From JBFXIE01 sp050176255 (GTDB taxonomy: Bacteria; Pseudomonadota; Gammaproteobacteria; Burkholderiales; Burkholderiaceae_C), in assembly GCF_050176255.1 (NCBI RefSeq), contig NZ_JBFXIE010000012.1: a stretch of DNA of 64,000 bases; one strand, given 5' to 3'. Shown here one piece after another: positions 29,189 through 38,192 of this stretch. Position 1 is the first letter of the stretch. Every line of letters starts with the position of its first letter. The position numbers were made by a program, and so were the translations under genes. The notes under the pieces are model-generated. The model saw only the letters and a list, made by a program, of their open reading frames with translations, did no database searches and was not told where the DNA came from.

Positions 29189-30031
29189 CTACCCGGGCTG
29201 CTGCGCTTGCGGGCATTGCACCTTGCAGTGTTCGCGCTCGGCCAGCGTGGTGCCAAACCGCACTGCGCTCAGGCAGCCGCCCCAGACGCAGCCTGTATCC
29301 AGCGCCAGCAGGTCGGGGCGGTTCATCCAGCCCAGCGTGGACCAGTGGCCGAACGCAATCAGCGTGCCCTGTGTGCGCCTGTCTGGTGCGTCAAACCACG
29401 GCACCAGCCCTTCGGGCGCGTGGCTGGCGCTTTCGGTGCTTTCAAAATCCATGCGGCCCTCGGGCGTGCAAAACCTCAGGCGCGTGAACGCATTCACGAT
29501 GATGCGCAGCCGATCCGCGCCTTGCAGACTGGCATCCCAATGGTTGGGACTGTTGCCGTACATCTGCTGCAGAAAGTCTGCCAGTCCGGCGCTCTGCAGC
29601 ATGGATTGCACCTCGGCCGCCAGGCCCAGCACGTCATCAGCGGACCATTGCGGCAGCACGCCGGCATGCACCATCAGCAGGCTTTGGCCGCCATGCTCCA
29701 CGCGCCGCGCCAGTGGTTGATGGCGTACCCAGTCCAGCAGTGCATCCCGGTCGGAGGCCTGCAAAACGCCTTGCAGCGTGTCGCGCCGAGAGGGCTTGCG
29801 CACGCCATGGGCCGTGGCCAGCAGGTGCAGATCATGGTTGCCCAGCACCGTGCGCGCGCTGTCGCCCAGTTGCATGCAGCGGCGCAGCACGGTGGCCGAG
29901 CCGGGGCCACGGTTGACCAGATCGCCCAGCAGATACACCGTGTCGCGGCTGGGAGAAAAACCGATCGCGGACAGCAGCCGCTCGAAGGCATCGTCACATC
30001 CTTGAATGTCGCCTACGCAATAAAGAGCCAT
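29189..30031 (-). CDS. apaH: Symmetrical bis(5'-nucleosyl)-tetraphosphatase
   Basis: A 280-residue ApaH that hydrolyses Ap4A symmetrically to two ADP and can remove Np4 caps from RNA. The metallophosphatase motifs are complete: GDIQGC at residue 8, GDLVNRGP near residue 36, GNHD near residue 64 and VHAG near residue 121. The C-terminal FGHWSTLGW and ALDTGCVWGGCLSAVR blocks are typical. It is not next to apaG or rsmA as in enterobacteria but stands alone, convergent with rhlE. Confidence 0.95.
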   Translation of the reverse strand: MALYCVGDIQGCDDAFERLLSAIGFSPSRDTVYLLGDLVNRGPGSATVLRRCMQLGDSARTVLGNHDLHLLATAHGVRKPSRRDTLQGVLQASDRDALLDWVRHQPLARRVEHGGQSLLMVHAGVLPQWSADDVLGLAAEVQSMLQSAGLADFLQQMYGNSPNHWDASLQGADRLRIIVNAFTRLRFCTPEGRMDFESTESASHAPEGLVPWFDAPDRRTQGTLIAFGHWSTLGWMNRPDLLALDTGCVWGGCLSAVRFGTTLAEREHCKVQCPQAQQPG

Positions 30032-30629
30032 ATTGGTTTTGTGCCAGTGTTGTTGAAAGTACGTATGCCGAATTTCTCGTCAGGCGCAGCCCCGGGGTGC
30101 TTTCCGGGAAGCGACCGGGTAACGGCGGCGCCTTTGTGGTTATTTGTGTACTTCGGATCATGCAATCCCATGACGATGAGAGCCTGCTTCAGGATACGCT
30201 TGCCCTGTACCGCGCCGGCTGAGATTCCAGGCCCGGAAGGGAAATCGCGGCTTATTGTGGCGTCTGCTTCATTGGCAGAGAGCACTTGTGGCGCTGTTTT
30301 TTGCGTTGTTTGCCTGCGGGATCAATCGTGTCAGGGCGGGTTATTGCGTTAGTAACTGATTGAATCGACCACTGACACAAAAAGCACCGCTGCGCAGAGA
30401 CGGTGATCGGGTGCCCCAGGGCGCCACGTTCGTGGCGGTGTGCAACCTGCTAAAGGTTCTTTGAATGGCTGTCCGCCGAACCAAAGGAAGAGGGTCCAGG
30501 CTGTGGGATTTGGCGTGTTGATTGAAGGCAGCCCGAATTTTTAAGGAATTTTCGTGAATCGGTAACACGGCTAGATTCGCATCTCTATAATTGGCGCGTT
30601 ATTAATTCCTAACGCCAGTAAATACCGCT
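30032..30629. other. Gene-free region between apaH and the H-NS-like gene
   Basis: About 600 bases with no convincing coding frame on either strand. It must hold the divergent promoters of apaH and the H-NS-family gene. The last 60 bases are AT-rich and contain a TATAAT box. A short inverted repeat (CGCCAC/GTGGCG near 30422-30437) is present but has no T run. No RNA gene is recognised. Confidence 0.6.
30586..30591 (+). promoter_or_regulatory. TATAAT -10 box of the H-NS-family gene
   Basis: A perfect TATAAT hexamer lies 38 bases before the ATG at 30630, giving an mRNA leader of about 32 bases. The -35 position holds only a weak match. The AT-rich surroundings would suit autoregulation by an H-NS-like protein, which is an inference. 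Confidence 0.55.
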
Positions 30630-30926
30630 ATGACCACCAGCTACAAAGAATTGTTGAAGCAACGCGAAGCCCTTGAGCAGCAAATCAACGAAGCACGGCG
30701 CCGCGAGTTGACATCCGCCATCGCTCAGGTACGCGATTTGGTGGCCGAGTATGGATTGACGCAGCAGGATGTATTCCCGGCAGGCCGGGCCGGCCGTGTC
30801 GCTGCCGCTGGTGGCGTCAAGGTGGCTCCTAAATACCGCGACCCCGTTACCGGCCAGACCTGGACCGGGCGCGGCAAGGCGCCCAAGTGGATTCAAAACG
30901 AAGACCGCGAAAAGTTCGCCATTTGA
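30630..30926 (+). CDS. H-NS histone-family nucleoid protein
   Basis: A 98-residue H-NS-like protein. The N-terminal half (residues 1-45) is a charged helix suited to dimerisation (KELLKQREALEQQINEARRR), and the C-terminal 30 residues form the DNA-binding module with the core TWTGRGKAPKW motif after a YRDPVTGQ block. This short form is that of beta-proteobacterial H-NS proteins such as Bordetella BpH3. It probably binds AT-rich DNA and silences acquired genes. A clear intrinsic terminator follows at 31011. Confidence 0.92.
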   Translation: MTTSYKELLKQREALEQQINEARRRELTSAIAQVRDLVAEYGLTQQDVFPAGRAGRVAAAGGVKVAPKYRDPVTGQTWTGRGKAPKWIQNEDREKFAI

Positions 30927-31010
30927 GATGATTTGCTCTGGCGGGACTGCCGCTCGCGGCTGACAACCACGCAGACATTGCCGATGTTTCAATGAGCAAA
31001 TGCCGACAAG

Positions 31011-31045
31011 ACCCGCCCAGGCTAATCTTGGGCGGGTTTTCTTTT
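31011..31045 (+). terminator. Intrinsic terminator of the H-NS-family gene
   Basis: ACCCGCCCA pairs with TGGGCGGGT around a nine-base loop, and the stem is followed by TTTCTTTT. It lies 85 bases after the stop codon. Confidence 0.85.
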
Positions 31046-31558
31046 GGCACATTGTCGTGCCAGCGTACAGGGTGACGGGGAGTGGCGTGCAGCCCTGGTC
31101 TTGGGCGGTTGCTGCGTATTGTGCAACGCGTTTTTTCAAGAGTCCCGGCGAGGGAAAAGCCTCTTGTGCTATGCCGCACTATGCTCCTTGGTCATCAAGC
31201 CTTTCCTTGCATTCAAAATAGCTATGAAGAAGGCTTTTGTGCCGTCAGTGCATGAACAGCGCACAGACTTCATATTGCTGGCATTTGCTGTAAATGGGTC
31301 GTCATCTCAGATCTCACCAGTGAATCCGGGGGGATGAATCGCACCACTCCTTGCGCCCCGTCCTGACCTGCATCACCACAGAAACATCAGGGTTATGCAG
31401 GTCATCCAAAACGCTGTTGTTTCACGGACGTGGCTGATGGAGACTGGCGGTGGAGATTTTGCCGCCGTCAGCCAGATGGGCGATATTGCATTGCCGCATT
31501 GGCTTTGGGGCGGTGCGCTGCCAGAATGGGTCTTCTTCGCCCACAACTGGAGTACCCC
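31046..31558. other. Gene-free region before acnA
   Basis: About 510 bases with short, poorly coding frames only. Near 31205-31233 a TTCAAAATAGCTATGAAG stretch recalls the flank of the dispersed repeat, but the core is missing. The acnA ribosome site (TGGAGTACCCC) ends it. No promoter is clear by eye. Confidence 0.55.
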
Positions 31559-34480
31559 ATGGCTGCTTCCAACACCCCAGACCACGCTTTTGCCGGCACG
31601 CTCAAGACTTTCACCACGGCGTCGGGCAAAGAGGGCCGGTTTTACTCGCTGCCCGCGCTGGCGCGCAAATTCCCAGGCGTGAGCCGCCTGCCGGTGTCGA
31701 TTCGCATCGTGCTCGAATCGGTACTGCGTAATTGCGATGGGCGCAAGGTGACGCCCGCGCATGTGGAGCAACTGGCCAACTGGGGCCCCGATGCGCCGCG
31801 CAAGGACGAGATCCCGTTCGTCGTCTCGCGCGTGGTGCTGCAGGACTTTACCGGCGTGCCCCTGCTGGCCGACCTGGCCGCCATGCGCAGCGCGGCGCAG
31901 CGCCTGGGCAAGAACCCCCAGAAAATCGAGCCGCTGGTGCCCGTGGATCTGGTGGTGGACCACTCCATCATGGTGGACCACTACGGCACCAAAAAAGCGC
32001 TGGACTTGAACATGAAGCTCGAATTTCAGCGCAACCGCGAGCGCTACGAGTTCATGAAGTGGGGCATGCAGGCCTTTGACACCTTTGGCGTGGTGCCGCC
32101 CGGCTTTGGCATCGTGCACCAGGTCAACCTGGAATATCTGGCGCGCGGCGTGCACAAGGCGGGCAAGGTCTATTACCCCGACACGCTGGTGGGCACCGAC
32201 AGCCACACCACCATGATCAATGGCATTGGCGTGGTGGGCTGGGGTGTGGGCGGCATCGAGGCCGAGGCCGCCATGCTGGGCCAGCCGGTGTACTTGCTGA
32301 CGCCCGACGTGGTGGGCTTTGAACTCACCGGGCGACTGCGCGAGGGCGTCACCGCCACCGATCTGGTGCTCACCGTGACTGAGTTGCTGCGCCGGCACAA
32401 GGTGGTGGGCAAGTTTGTCGAGTTCTTTGGCGAGGGCACGCGCACTCTGGCGCTGCCTGATCGCGCCACCATCGGCAACATGGCGCCCGAATACGGCGCC
32501 ACCATGGGCTTCTTTCCGGTGGATGAGAAGACCATCGACTATTTCAAGGGCACGGGCCGCACCAAGGGCGAGATCGAGGCCTTCGAGGCCTACTTCAAGG
32601 CGCAGGGCCTGTTCGGCGTGCCGCGCGCCGGAGACATCGATTACTCGCAGGTGGTGCGTCTGGATCTGGGCGATGTCACGCCCAGCCTGGCCGGCCCCAA
32701 GCGCCCGCAAGACCGCATCGAACTGGGCCAGGTGAGTCGGCAGTTCGCCGCGCTGTTCAGCAAGCCCGTGGCCGAGTCCGGCTTCAACCAGCCACCCGAG
32801 CGCCTGGCGCTGCGTCACCGTGTCGGGTGTGGCGAGGGCGGCCCGGCCGCCGAGGCGCCGCAGCCCCGGCCGGGCGCCGCGCGGCCGGTGGTCGAGATGG
32901 TGAGCAACCGCCCGACGCTGGAAACCGCGCACGCACCCGCCGCCACGGCCACGGTGTGCGAGCTGCCGAAGGATGAGGCCCAGGTGCTCAAGATCGGCAA
33001 CGGCGACGTGCTGATTGCCGCCATCACCAGCTGCACCAACACCAGCAACCCCAGCGTGCTGCTGGCCGCGGGCCTGCTGGCCAAGAAGGCCGTGAAGGCG
33101 GGGCTGCGGGTGGCGCCGCACATCAAGACTTCGCTCGCGCCCGGCTCGCGCATCGTGACCGAATACCTGCAAAAGACCGAGCTGCTGCCCTACCTCGAAA
33201 AGCTCGGCTTTGCCGTGGCGGGCTACGGCTGCACCACCTGCATTGGCAACGCGGGCGACCTGGCACCCGAGATCAACGAGGCCATCACCGCCAACGACCT
33301 GGTGTGCGCCGCCGTGCTGTCGGGCAACCGCAACTTCGAGGCGCGCATCCACCCCAACCTGAAGGCCAATTTTCTGGCCAGCCCGCCGCTGGTGGTGGCC
33401 TACGCGATCGCGGGCACGGTGCTCAAGGACTTGATGACCGAGCCCCTGGGCCGGGGCAAGGGCGGGCGCGACGTGTATCTTGGCGATGTGTGGCCCAGCA
33501 GCGACGAGATCCACGCCTTGATGAAGCACGCGATGAACCGCAAGGCTTTCAAGGAAAACTACGCCAAAGTGCACAAGGAGCCCGGCGCGCTCTGGAAAAA
33601 GATCAACGGCGTGACCGGCGACGTGTATTCATGGCCCGCCAGCACCTACATCGCAGAACCGCCGTTCTTTGCCGGTTTTGCTCTTGATTCCGTAGCGGCT
33701 GGCGCAGAATCTACGGGTGCTTCAGGCGAAAATTCTGCTGATTCGGTACTGGGCGCACGCATCATGGCGCTGTTTGGCGACTCCATCACCACCGACCACA
33801 TCTCGCCCGCAGGCTCGATCAAAGAAAGCTCGCCCGCAGGCCAGTGGCTGCTGCAGCACGGCGTGCAAAAGGCCGACTTCAACAGCTACGGCGCGCGCCG
33901 CGGCAACCACGACGTCATGATGCGCGGCACCTTTGCCAACGTGCGCATCAAAAACCTGATGATCCCGCCGCTGCCCGGCGGCTCGCGCGAGGAGGGCGGC
34001 GTGACCCTGTTCCAGGGCGACGGACCGATGCAGGGCCAGAAGATGCCCATCTTTGATGCCGCCATGCAGTACATCGCCAGCAAAACGCCGACCGTGGTCT
34101 TTGCGGGCGAGGAATACGGCACAGGCTCCAGCCGCGATTGGGCGGCCAAGGGCACGCAGCTACTGGGCATCAAGGCCGTGGTGGCGCGCAGCTTCGAGCG
34201 CATCCACCGCTCCAACCTGGTGGGCATGGGGGTGCTGCCGCTGCAGTTCAAGGCGGGCGAGTCGTGGGAGTCGCTGGGCCTGACGGGCAGCGAGGTGATC
34301 GACGTGTTGCCCGACGCCGCGCTCACGCCGCAAAGCGATGCCCGCCTGGTCATCCACCGCGCCGATGGCACGCGCCAGGAGGTCACGGTCACGCTGCGCA
34401 TCGACACCCCCATCGAGGTGGACTACTACCGCGCCGGCGGCATCCTGCCCTATGTGCTGCGCCAGTTGCTGACGGCCTGA
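31559..34480 (+). CDS. acnA: Aconitate hydratase A
   Basis: A 973-residue aconitase of the AcnA/IRP1 type that interconverts citrate and isocitrate in the TCA cycle. Cluster cysteines are in CTNTSNPS near residue 491 and GCTTC near residue 557; the swivel domain shows LGDS-like FGDSITTDHISPAGSI and GEEYGTGSSRDWAAKG. It is about 80 residues longer than E. coli AcnA because of two insertions before and after the cluster region: an Ala/Pro-rich stretch near residues 425-465 and a Ser/Ala/Gly-rich stretch near residues 706-728 that may come from a repeat. The start at 31559 follows a CTGGAGTACCCC ribosome site. Confidence 0.95.
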   Translation: MAASNTPDHAFAGTLKTFTTASGKEGRFYSLPALARKFPGVSRLPVSIRIVLESVLRNCDGRKVTPAHVEQLANWGPDAPRKDEIPFVVSRVVLQDFTGVPLLADLAAMRSAAQRLGKNPQKIEPLVPVDLVVDHSIMVDHYGTKKALDLNMKLEFQRNRERYEFMKWGMQAFDTFGVVPPGFGIVHQVNLEYLARGVHKAGKVYYPDTLVGTDSHTTMINGIGVVGWGVGGIEAEAAMLGQPVYLLTPDVVGFELTGRLREGVTATDLVLTVTELLRRHKVVGKFVEFFGEGTRTLALPDRATIGNMAPEYGATMGFFPVDEKTIDYFKGTGRTKGEIEAFEAYFKAQGLFGVPRAGDIDYSQVVRLDLGDVTPSLAGPKRPQDRIELGQVSRQFAALFSKPVAESGFNQPPERLALRHRVGCGEGGPAAEAPQPRPGAARPVVEMVSNRPTLETAHAPAATATVCELPKDEAQVLKIGNGDVLIAAITSCTNTSNPSVLLAAGLLAKKAVKAGLRVAPHIKTSLAPGSRIVTEYLQKTELLPYLEKLGFAVAGYGCTTCIGNAGDLAPEINEAITANDLVCAAVLSGNRNFEARIHPNLKANFLASPPLVVAYAIAGTVLKDLMTEPLGRGKGGRDVYLGDVWPSSDEIHALMKHAMNRKAFKENYAKVHKEPGALWKKINGVTGDVYSWPASTYIAEPPFFAGFALDSVAAGAESTGASGENSADSVLGARIMALFGDSITTDHISPAGSIKESSPAGQWLLQHGVQKADFNSYGARRGNHDVMMRGTFANVRIKNLMIPPLPGGSREEGGVTLFQGDGPMQGQKMPIFDAAMQYIASKTPTVVFAGEEYGTGSSRDWAAKGTQLLGIKAVVARSFERIHRSNLVGMGVLPLQFKAGESWESLGLTGSEVIDVLPDAALTPQSDARLVIHRADGTRQEVTVTLRIDTPIEVDYYRAGGILPYVLRQLLTA
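33676..33744 (+). repeat. Possible degraded repeat copy inside acnA
   Basis: The DNA for the extra linker residues 706-728 of AcnA aligns loosely with the repeat inside uvrD: TTTTGCTC at the left, then AGCGGCTGGCGC versus AGCTGGTGGCGC, and AGGCGAAAATT versus AGGCCCATTT at the right. The encoded stretch is absent from E. coli AcnA. The match is partial, so this is a suggestion only. Confidence 0.35.
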
Positions 34481-34498
34481 CCGGCGCTGAAGCGGGCC

Positions 34499-34504
34499 GA
34501 CAAT
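34499..34504 (+). promoter_or_regulatory. Candidate -10 box for a leaderless FAD monooxygenase mRNA
   Basis: GACAAT lies exactly six bases before the ATG at 34511. A CTGACC at 34477 with a 16-base spacer can serve as -35. No ribosome site is present, which favours transcription starting at the ATG. Confidence 0.45.
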
Positions 34505-34510
34505 CGGGGC

Positions 34511-35731
34511 ATGCAAAAACAAGTCTTGATTGCCGGCGGCGGCATCGGCGGGCTGGCTGCGGCACTGGGCAGCGCCCGTGCGGGTTGGGAGGTGCGCCTG
34601 TTCGAGCGCGCCGACGCTTTTTCAGAAGTGGGCGCGGGCGTGCAGATCGGCCCCAACGTGGTGCGGCGGCTGCAGGCGTGGGGCCTGCAGGGTGCGCTGC
34701 AGGCGGTGGCGTCGTTTCCCGATCGGCTGCAGGTGCGCAGCGCCCGCAGCGGCGCCCAGCTGGCCGCGCTGCGCCTGGGCGCCCGTGCCATAGAGCGCTA
34801 CGGCGCGGCCTACGCCACCATCCACCGGGCTGATCTGCACGCCCTGCTGCTGGAGGCGGTGCGCGACTTGCCCCAGGTGCACCTGAATCTGGGACTGACC
34901 GTGCAGCAGCATGTGGACGACGGCAGCGCCGTCACCGTGCGGCTTGCCTACGCCGACGGCCGGCAGATTGATGTGGAGGGCGACGCGCTGATTGGCGCCG
35001 ACGGTCTGCGCAGCGCCACCCGCGCCTGCCTGCTGGGCCAGACGCCCACGCGCGTGTCGGGCCACCTGGCCTACCGCGCCGTGGTGCGCCAGGACGCGCT
35101 GCCGCAGCCGCTGCGCAGCGACGACGTGACCGTCTGGCTGGGGCCGCGCCTGCACGTGGTGCAGTACCCGCTGCGCCGCGGCGAGCTGCTCAACGTGGTG
35201 GCCATACGCCACGGCCAGCCGCCCGCCGATCTGGATGGCTGGGACCACAGCGCCAACGCCGCCGACCTGGAGGCCGCGCTGGCCCGCACCTGCGCGCCAC
35301 TGCAAGACTTGATCAAAGCCGTGCCCCAGGCCGGCGGCGGCTGGCGCCTGTGGCCGCTGCTGGACCGCCCGCCCGTCGCCGGTCCGCACGAGATGGCACG
35401 CGGCCTGGTGGCCCTGGTGGGCGACGCGGCCCACCCCATGCGCCCCTATCTGGCGCAGGGCGCGGGCATGGCCATTGAAGACGCGGCCGAGCTGCAGCGC
35501 GCCCTGTCCATGCACGACCTGGAGGTGACCCTGCGCCTGCGCCGCTACGCGCTCAACCGCTGGCAGCGCAACGCCCGCGTGCAAGAGCGCGCGCGCCGCA
35601 ACGGCCGCATCTTCCACGCCACTGGCCCCGTGCGCTGGGGGCGCGACCTGGCCTTGCGCCTGCTGGGCGAGCGCGTGCTGGACGTGCCGTGGCTGTACCG
35701 CGGCGACGGCTCCAGCGCCAGCTCGCTGTGA
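34511..35731 (+). CDS. FAD-dependent monooxygenase, salicylate hydroxylase-like
   Basis: A 406-residue flavoprotein of the class A aromatic hydroxylase family. The N-terminal GGGIGGLAAALG dinucleotide motif, the GADGLRSATR motif near residue 161 and the GDAAHPMRPYLAQGAGMAIED motif near residue 303 are all intact. Family members hydroxylate salicylate or 3-hydroxybenzoate with NAD(P)H and oxygen; the substrate cannot be fixed from sequence. It is not next to other catabolic genes: acnA lies upstream and uppP downstream. A housekeeping or orphan catabolic role are both possible. Confidence 0.82.
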   Translation: MQKQVLIAGGGIGGLAAALGSARAGWEVRLFERADAFSEVGAGVQIGPNVVRRLQAWGLQGALQAVASFPDRLQVRSARSGAQLAALRLGARAIERYGAAYATIHRADLHALLLEAVRDLPQVHLNLGLTVQQHVDDGSAVTVRLAYADGRQIDVEGDALIGADGLRSATRACLLGQTPTRVSGHLAYRAVVRQDALPQPLRSDDVTVWLGPRLHVVQYPLRRGELLNVVAIRHGQPPADLDGWDHSANAADLEAALARTCAPLQDLIKAVPQAGGGWRLWPLLDRPPVAGPHEMARGLVALVGDAAHPMRPYLAQGAGMAIEDAAELQRALSMHDLEVTLRLRRYALNRWQRNARVQERARRNGRIFHATGPVRWGRDLALRLLGERVLDVPWLYRGDGSSASSL

Positions 35732-35768
35732 AAAGCCTGGTCGCAGAGGGCGGTGGCGCTGTGGCGCT

Positions 35769-35806
35769 TTGTTTTTGATAGCTGCCGGCGCAGTAGCGGG
35801 GGCAGT
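35769..35806 (+). repeat. Partial repeat copy upstream of uppP
   Basis: TTTTTGATAGCTGCCGGCGC matches the left arm of the dispersed repeat (TGATAGCTGNCAGCGC); the right arm is not recognisable. It lies in the region upstream of the uppP -10 box. Confidence 0.4.
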
Positions 35807-35818
35807 CTGCGCGGGGCC

Positions 35819-35824
35819 GATAAT
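35819..35824 (+). promoter_or_regulatory. Candidate -10 box of uppP
   Basis: GATAAT lies 37 bases before the GTG start of uppP and would give a leader of about 25 bases that contains the AGGA ribosome site. The -35 is not clear. Confidence 0.4.
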
Positions 35825-35855
35825 CTGCGCTTTGGTTTTTTGTCAGGACGTTTGC

Positions 35856-36680
35856 GTGGATACCCTCTTGCTGCTCAAGGCCGCCATCATGGGCGTGGTC
35901 GAAGGGCTGACCGAATTTCTGCCCATTTCTTCCACCGGCCATCTGATTCTTGCGGGGTCCCTGCTGGGGTTTGACGATGCCAAGGCCAAGGTGTTTGACA
36001 TTGCCATCCAGACGGGCGCCATCTTCGCGGTCATTCTGGTGTACTGGCAGCGCATCCGCGACACCCTGGTGGCGCTGCCCAGCCAGCGGCAGGCCCAGCG
36101 TTTCACCTTGAATGTGTTGATTGGTTTTTTTCCTGCCGTGCTGTTGGGGCTGCTGCTGGGCAAGGCCATCAAGGCGCATCTGTTCACTCCCGTGGTGGTG
36201 GCGAGCACCTTCATTCTGGGCGGGCTGATCATTTTGTGGGCCGAGCGCCGACAGCAGGTGGCCGTGCGCATCCAGTCCGTCGATGACATGACGCCGCTGG
36301 ACGCGCTGAAGGTGGGCCTGGTGCAGTGCCTGGCCATGGTGCCCGGCACCAGCCGCAGCGGCGCCACCATCATCGGCGGCATGCTGCTGGGCCTGTCGCG
36401 CAAGGCGGCGACCGACTATTCGTTCTTTCTTGCCATTCCCACGCTGATTGGCGCCGGTGCCTACAGCCTGTACAAAGAGCGCGCGCTGTTGTCGGCGGCA
36501 GACATTCCGATGTTTGGCGTGGGTCTGGTGTTTTCGTTCATCAGCGCCTGGCTGTGCGTGCGCTGGCTGCTGCGCTACATCAGCACGCACAGCTTCGTGC
36601 CGTTTGCCTGGTATCGCATCGTCTTCGGGGTGGTGGTGCTGGCCACCGCCTGGAGTGGCGTAGTCACCTGGCAGCAATAG
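35856..36680 (+). CDS. uppP: Undecaprenyl-diphosphatase
   Basis: A 274-residue membrane enzyme (UppP/BacA) that converts undecaprenyl diphosphate to the monophosphate for reuse as the lipid carrier of peptidoglycan synthesis, and gives some bacitracin resistance. Both active-site motifs are present: EGLTEFLPISSTGHLIL near residue 18 and PGTSRSGATIIGG near residue 167. The start is GTG at 35856, giving the standard VDTLLLLKAAIMG N-terminus, with AGGA seven bases upstream; in-frame upstream codons would add an unrelated hydrophobic stretch. Confidence 0.94.
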   Translation: MDTLLLLKAAIMGVVEGLTEFLPISSTGHLILAGSLLGFDDAKAKVFDIAIQTGAIFAVILVYWQRIRDTLVALPSQRQAQRFTLNVLIGFFPAVLLGLLLGKAIKAHLFTPVVVASTFILGGLIILWAERRQQVAVRIQSVDDMTPLDALKVGLVQCLAMVPGTSRSGATIIGGMLLGLSRKAATDYSFFLAIPTLIGAGAYSLYKERALLSAADIPMFGVGLVFSFISAWLCVRWLLRYISTHSFVPFAWYRIVFGVVVLATAWSGVVTWQQ

Positions 36681-36707
36681 CGCCAGCGCGGCGGCTGGCT
36701 GGCGCGA

Positions 36708-37940
36708 TCAGGCGTGCGATGCGGTGCGCCCGATGTCCGGCCAGCGGTGGTGCAGGTAGATCCACGACACCAGTCCCACCAGCATCAGCGCCAGCGACGT
36801 GGCTGCCAGAGCCACGCCAGAGTGCATCACCAGCGGCGCCACCACGCCAGCCACCAGCCCGTTGGCCGTGGCGCCCACAAAAGCCTGCAGCGATGACGCC
36901 ATGCCCCGGCGCTGCGGGAACAAGTCCAGCACCAGCAGCGTGACCACGGGCACCATCAGCGCCCAGCCAAAAGAGAAGATGCCTATGGGCCACAGCGCCC
37001 AGGACACGTGCGGCGCCAGCACCAGGTTGGCACCCAGGTTGAGCAGCGCCATCGCCAGCATGATCACGAAGCCGTGGCGAATCTGGCGCTTTGGCGGTAT
37101 GCGCCCCGCCAGCCGACCGCTGCACCAGGCGCCGCCCATGATGCCGGTGATGGTGACCAGAAACAGCCAGAAGAACTGCGTGGGGCCCAGCTCCAGCAGC
37201 TCACCCAGGAAAGCCGGGGCCGACAGCACATACAAAAACATGCCGTTGAACGGCACGCCGCTGGCCAGCGCCAGCAGCATGAAGCGCGGGCTGGTGCCCA
37301 GCTCCCAGTAGCCGCGCAGCAGGTGGCCCATGTGCAGCGGCTGGCGGTCTTTGGGCGGCAGGGATTCGGGCAGCAGCCGCCAGTTGGCCAGCCACAGCAG
37401 CAGGCCCACGCCGGTCAGAAACCAGAACACGCTGTGCCAGCCCAGGTGCACCGACAGCCAGCCGCCAACGATGGGGGCAATGGCGGGCGCCGCGCCAAAA
37501 AAGAGGGTCACCTGGGCCATTACCCGCTGCGCCTGCATGGGCGGGAACATGTCGCGGATCACTGCGCGCGACACCACGATGCCCGCGCCCGCCGACAAAC
37601 CCTGCAACGCCCGAAACAGCACCAGCTGGCCGATGTTCTGCGACAGCGCGCAGCCCATCGATGCCAGCGTGAACACCGCCAGGCCCCACAGCACCACGGG
37701 CCGGCGCCCAAAGCTGTCGGACAGCGAGCCGTGGAACAGCGTCATGAACGCAAACGCGAACAGATAGACCGACAGCGTCTGCTGCATCTGCACCGGCGAG
37801 GCGCCCAGCGCACCGGCGATGGCCGAGAACGCGGGCAGGTAGGTGTCGATGGCAAAAGGCCCCACCATGCCCAGCAGGGCCAACAAAATGGCAAGAGCCC
37901 AGCGCGGCGCGCGCCATAGGTGTTCTGCGTCAGGATGCAT
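36708..37940 (-). CDS. Bcr/CflA family multidrug efflux MFS transporter
   Basis: A 410-residue, 12-helix major facilitator drug/H+ antiporter of the Bcr/CflA (DHA1) group. The LPAFSAIAGALGASPVQMQQTLSVYLF start, the GSLSDSFGRRPVVL motif A and the motif C-type glycines in ALQGLSAGAGIVVSRAVIRD are typical. The substrate is unknown; family members export bicyclomycin, sulfonamides or chloramphenicol. It is convergent with uppP (27 bases apart) and stands alone. No convincing ribosome site precedes the ATG. Confidence 0.87.
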   Translation of the reverse strand: MHPDAEHLWRAPRWALAILLALLGMVGPFAIDTYLPAFSAIAGALGASPVQMQQTLSVYLFAFAFMTLFHGSLSDSFGRRPVVLWGLAVFTLASMGCALSQNIGQLVLFRALQGLSAGAGIVVSRAVIRDMFPPMQAQRVMAQVTLFFGAAPAIAPIVGGWLSVHLGWHSVFWFLTGVGLLLWLANWRLLPESLPPKDRQPLHMGHLLRGYWELGTSPRFMLLALASGVPFNGMFLYVLSAPAFLGELLELGPTQFFWLFLVTITGIMGGAWCSGRLAGRIPPKRQIRHGFVIMLAMALLNLGANLVLAPHVSWALWPIGIFSFGWALMVPVVTLLVLDLFPQRRGMASSLQAFVGATANGLVAGVVAPLVMHSGVALAATSLALMLVGLVSWIYLHHRWPDIGRTASHA

Positions 37941-38110
37941 GGGGCGGGTGAGGCGGGGGCAGGTGGTGAAAGAGGTGATGCGGCGCAGTGGCTACGAACG
38001 CACATACCGATGCGGATGTCAAGAAGGGCACTTTGCAAGGCATTGCCCAGCGCGGCGCGCGGCGGCGCATTATCGGCCACGCACCGCAGCAGCGCAGTCG
38101 GCAATTGGGT

Positions 38111-38176
38111 GTATTTGCTACTTTATTAGTAGCTGCCAGCGCTTGTCCTGCAAGCGCTGGCGCCTTAAAAGGCTAC
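38111..38176 (-). repeat. Dispersed palindromic repeat, best-preserved hairpin copy
   Basis: GCCAGCGCTTG (38135-38145) and CAAGCGCTGGC (38151-38161) are perfect complements around a five-base TCCTG loop, flanked by TAGTAGCT and CGCCTTAAAAGGC. It lies between the PCu(A)C gene and the MFS gene and could also end transcription from the PCu(A)C unit. Confidence 0.8.
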
Positions 38177-38192
38177 AGAGAGAAGTAGCTGC

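Noticed and set aside
31205..31233. TTCAAAATAGCTATGAAG as another copy of the dispersed repeat
   Set aside because: Only the AATAGCTA flank matches; the AGCGCTT core is missing.
36681..36704. Inverted repeat CGCCAGC/GCTGGCG between uppP and the MFS gene as a terminator
   Set aside because: Only seven pairs, a ten-base GC-rich loop and no T run on either side.
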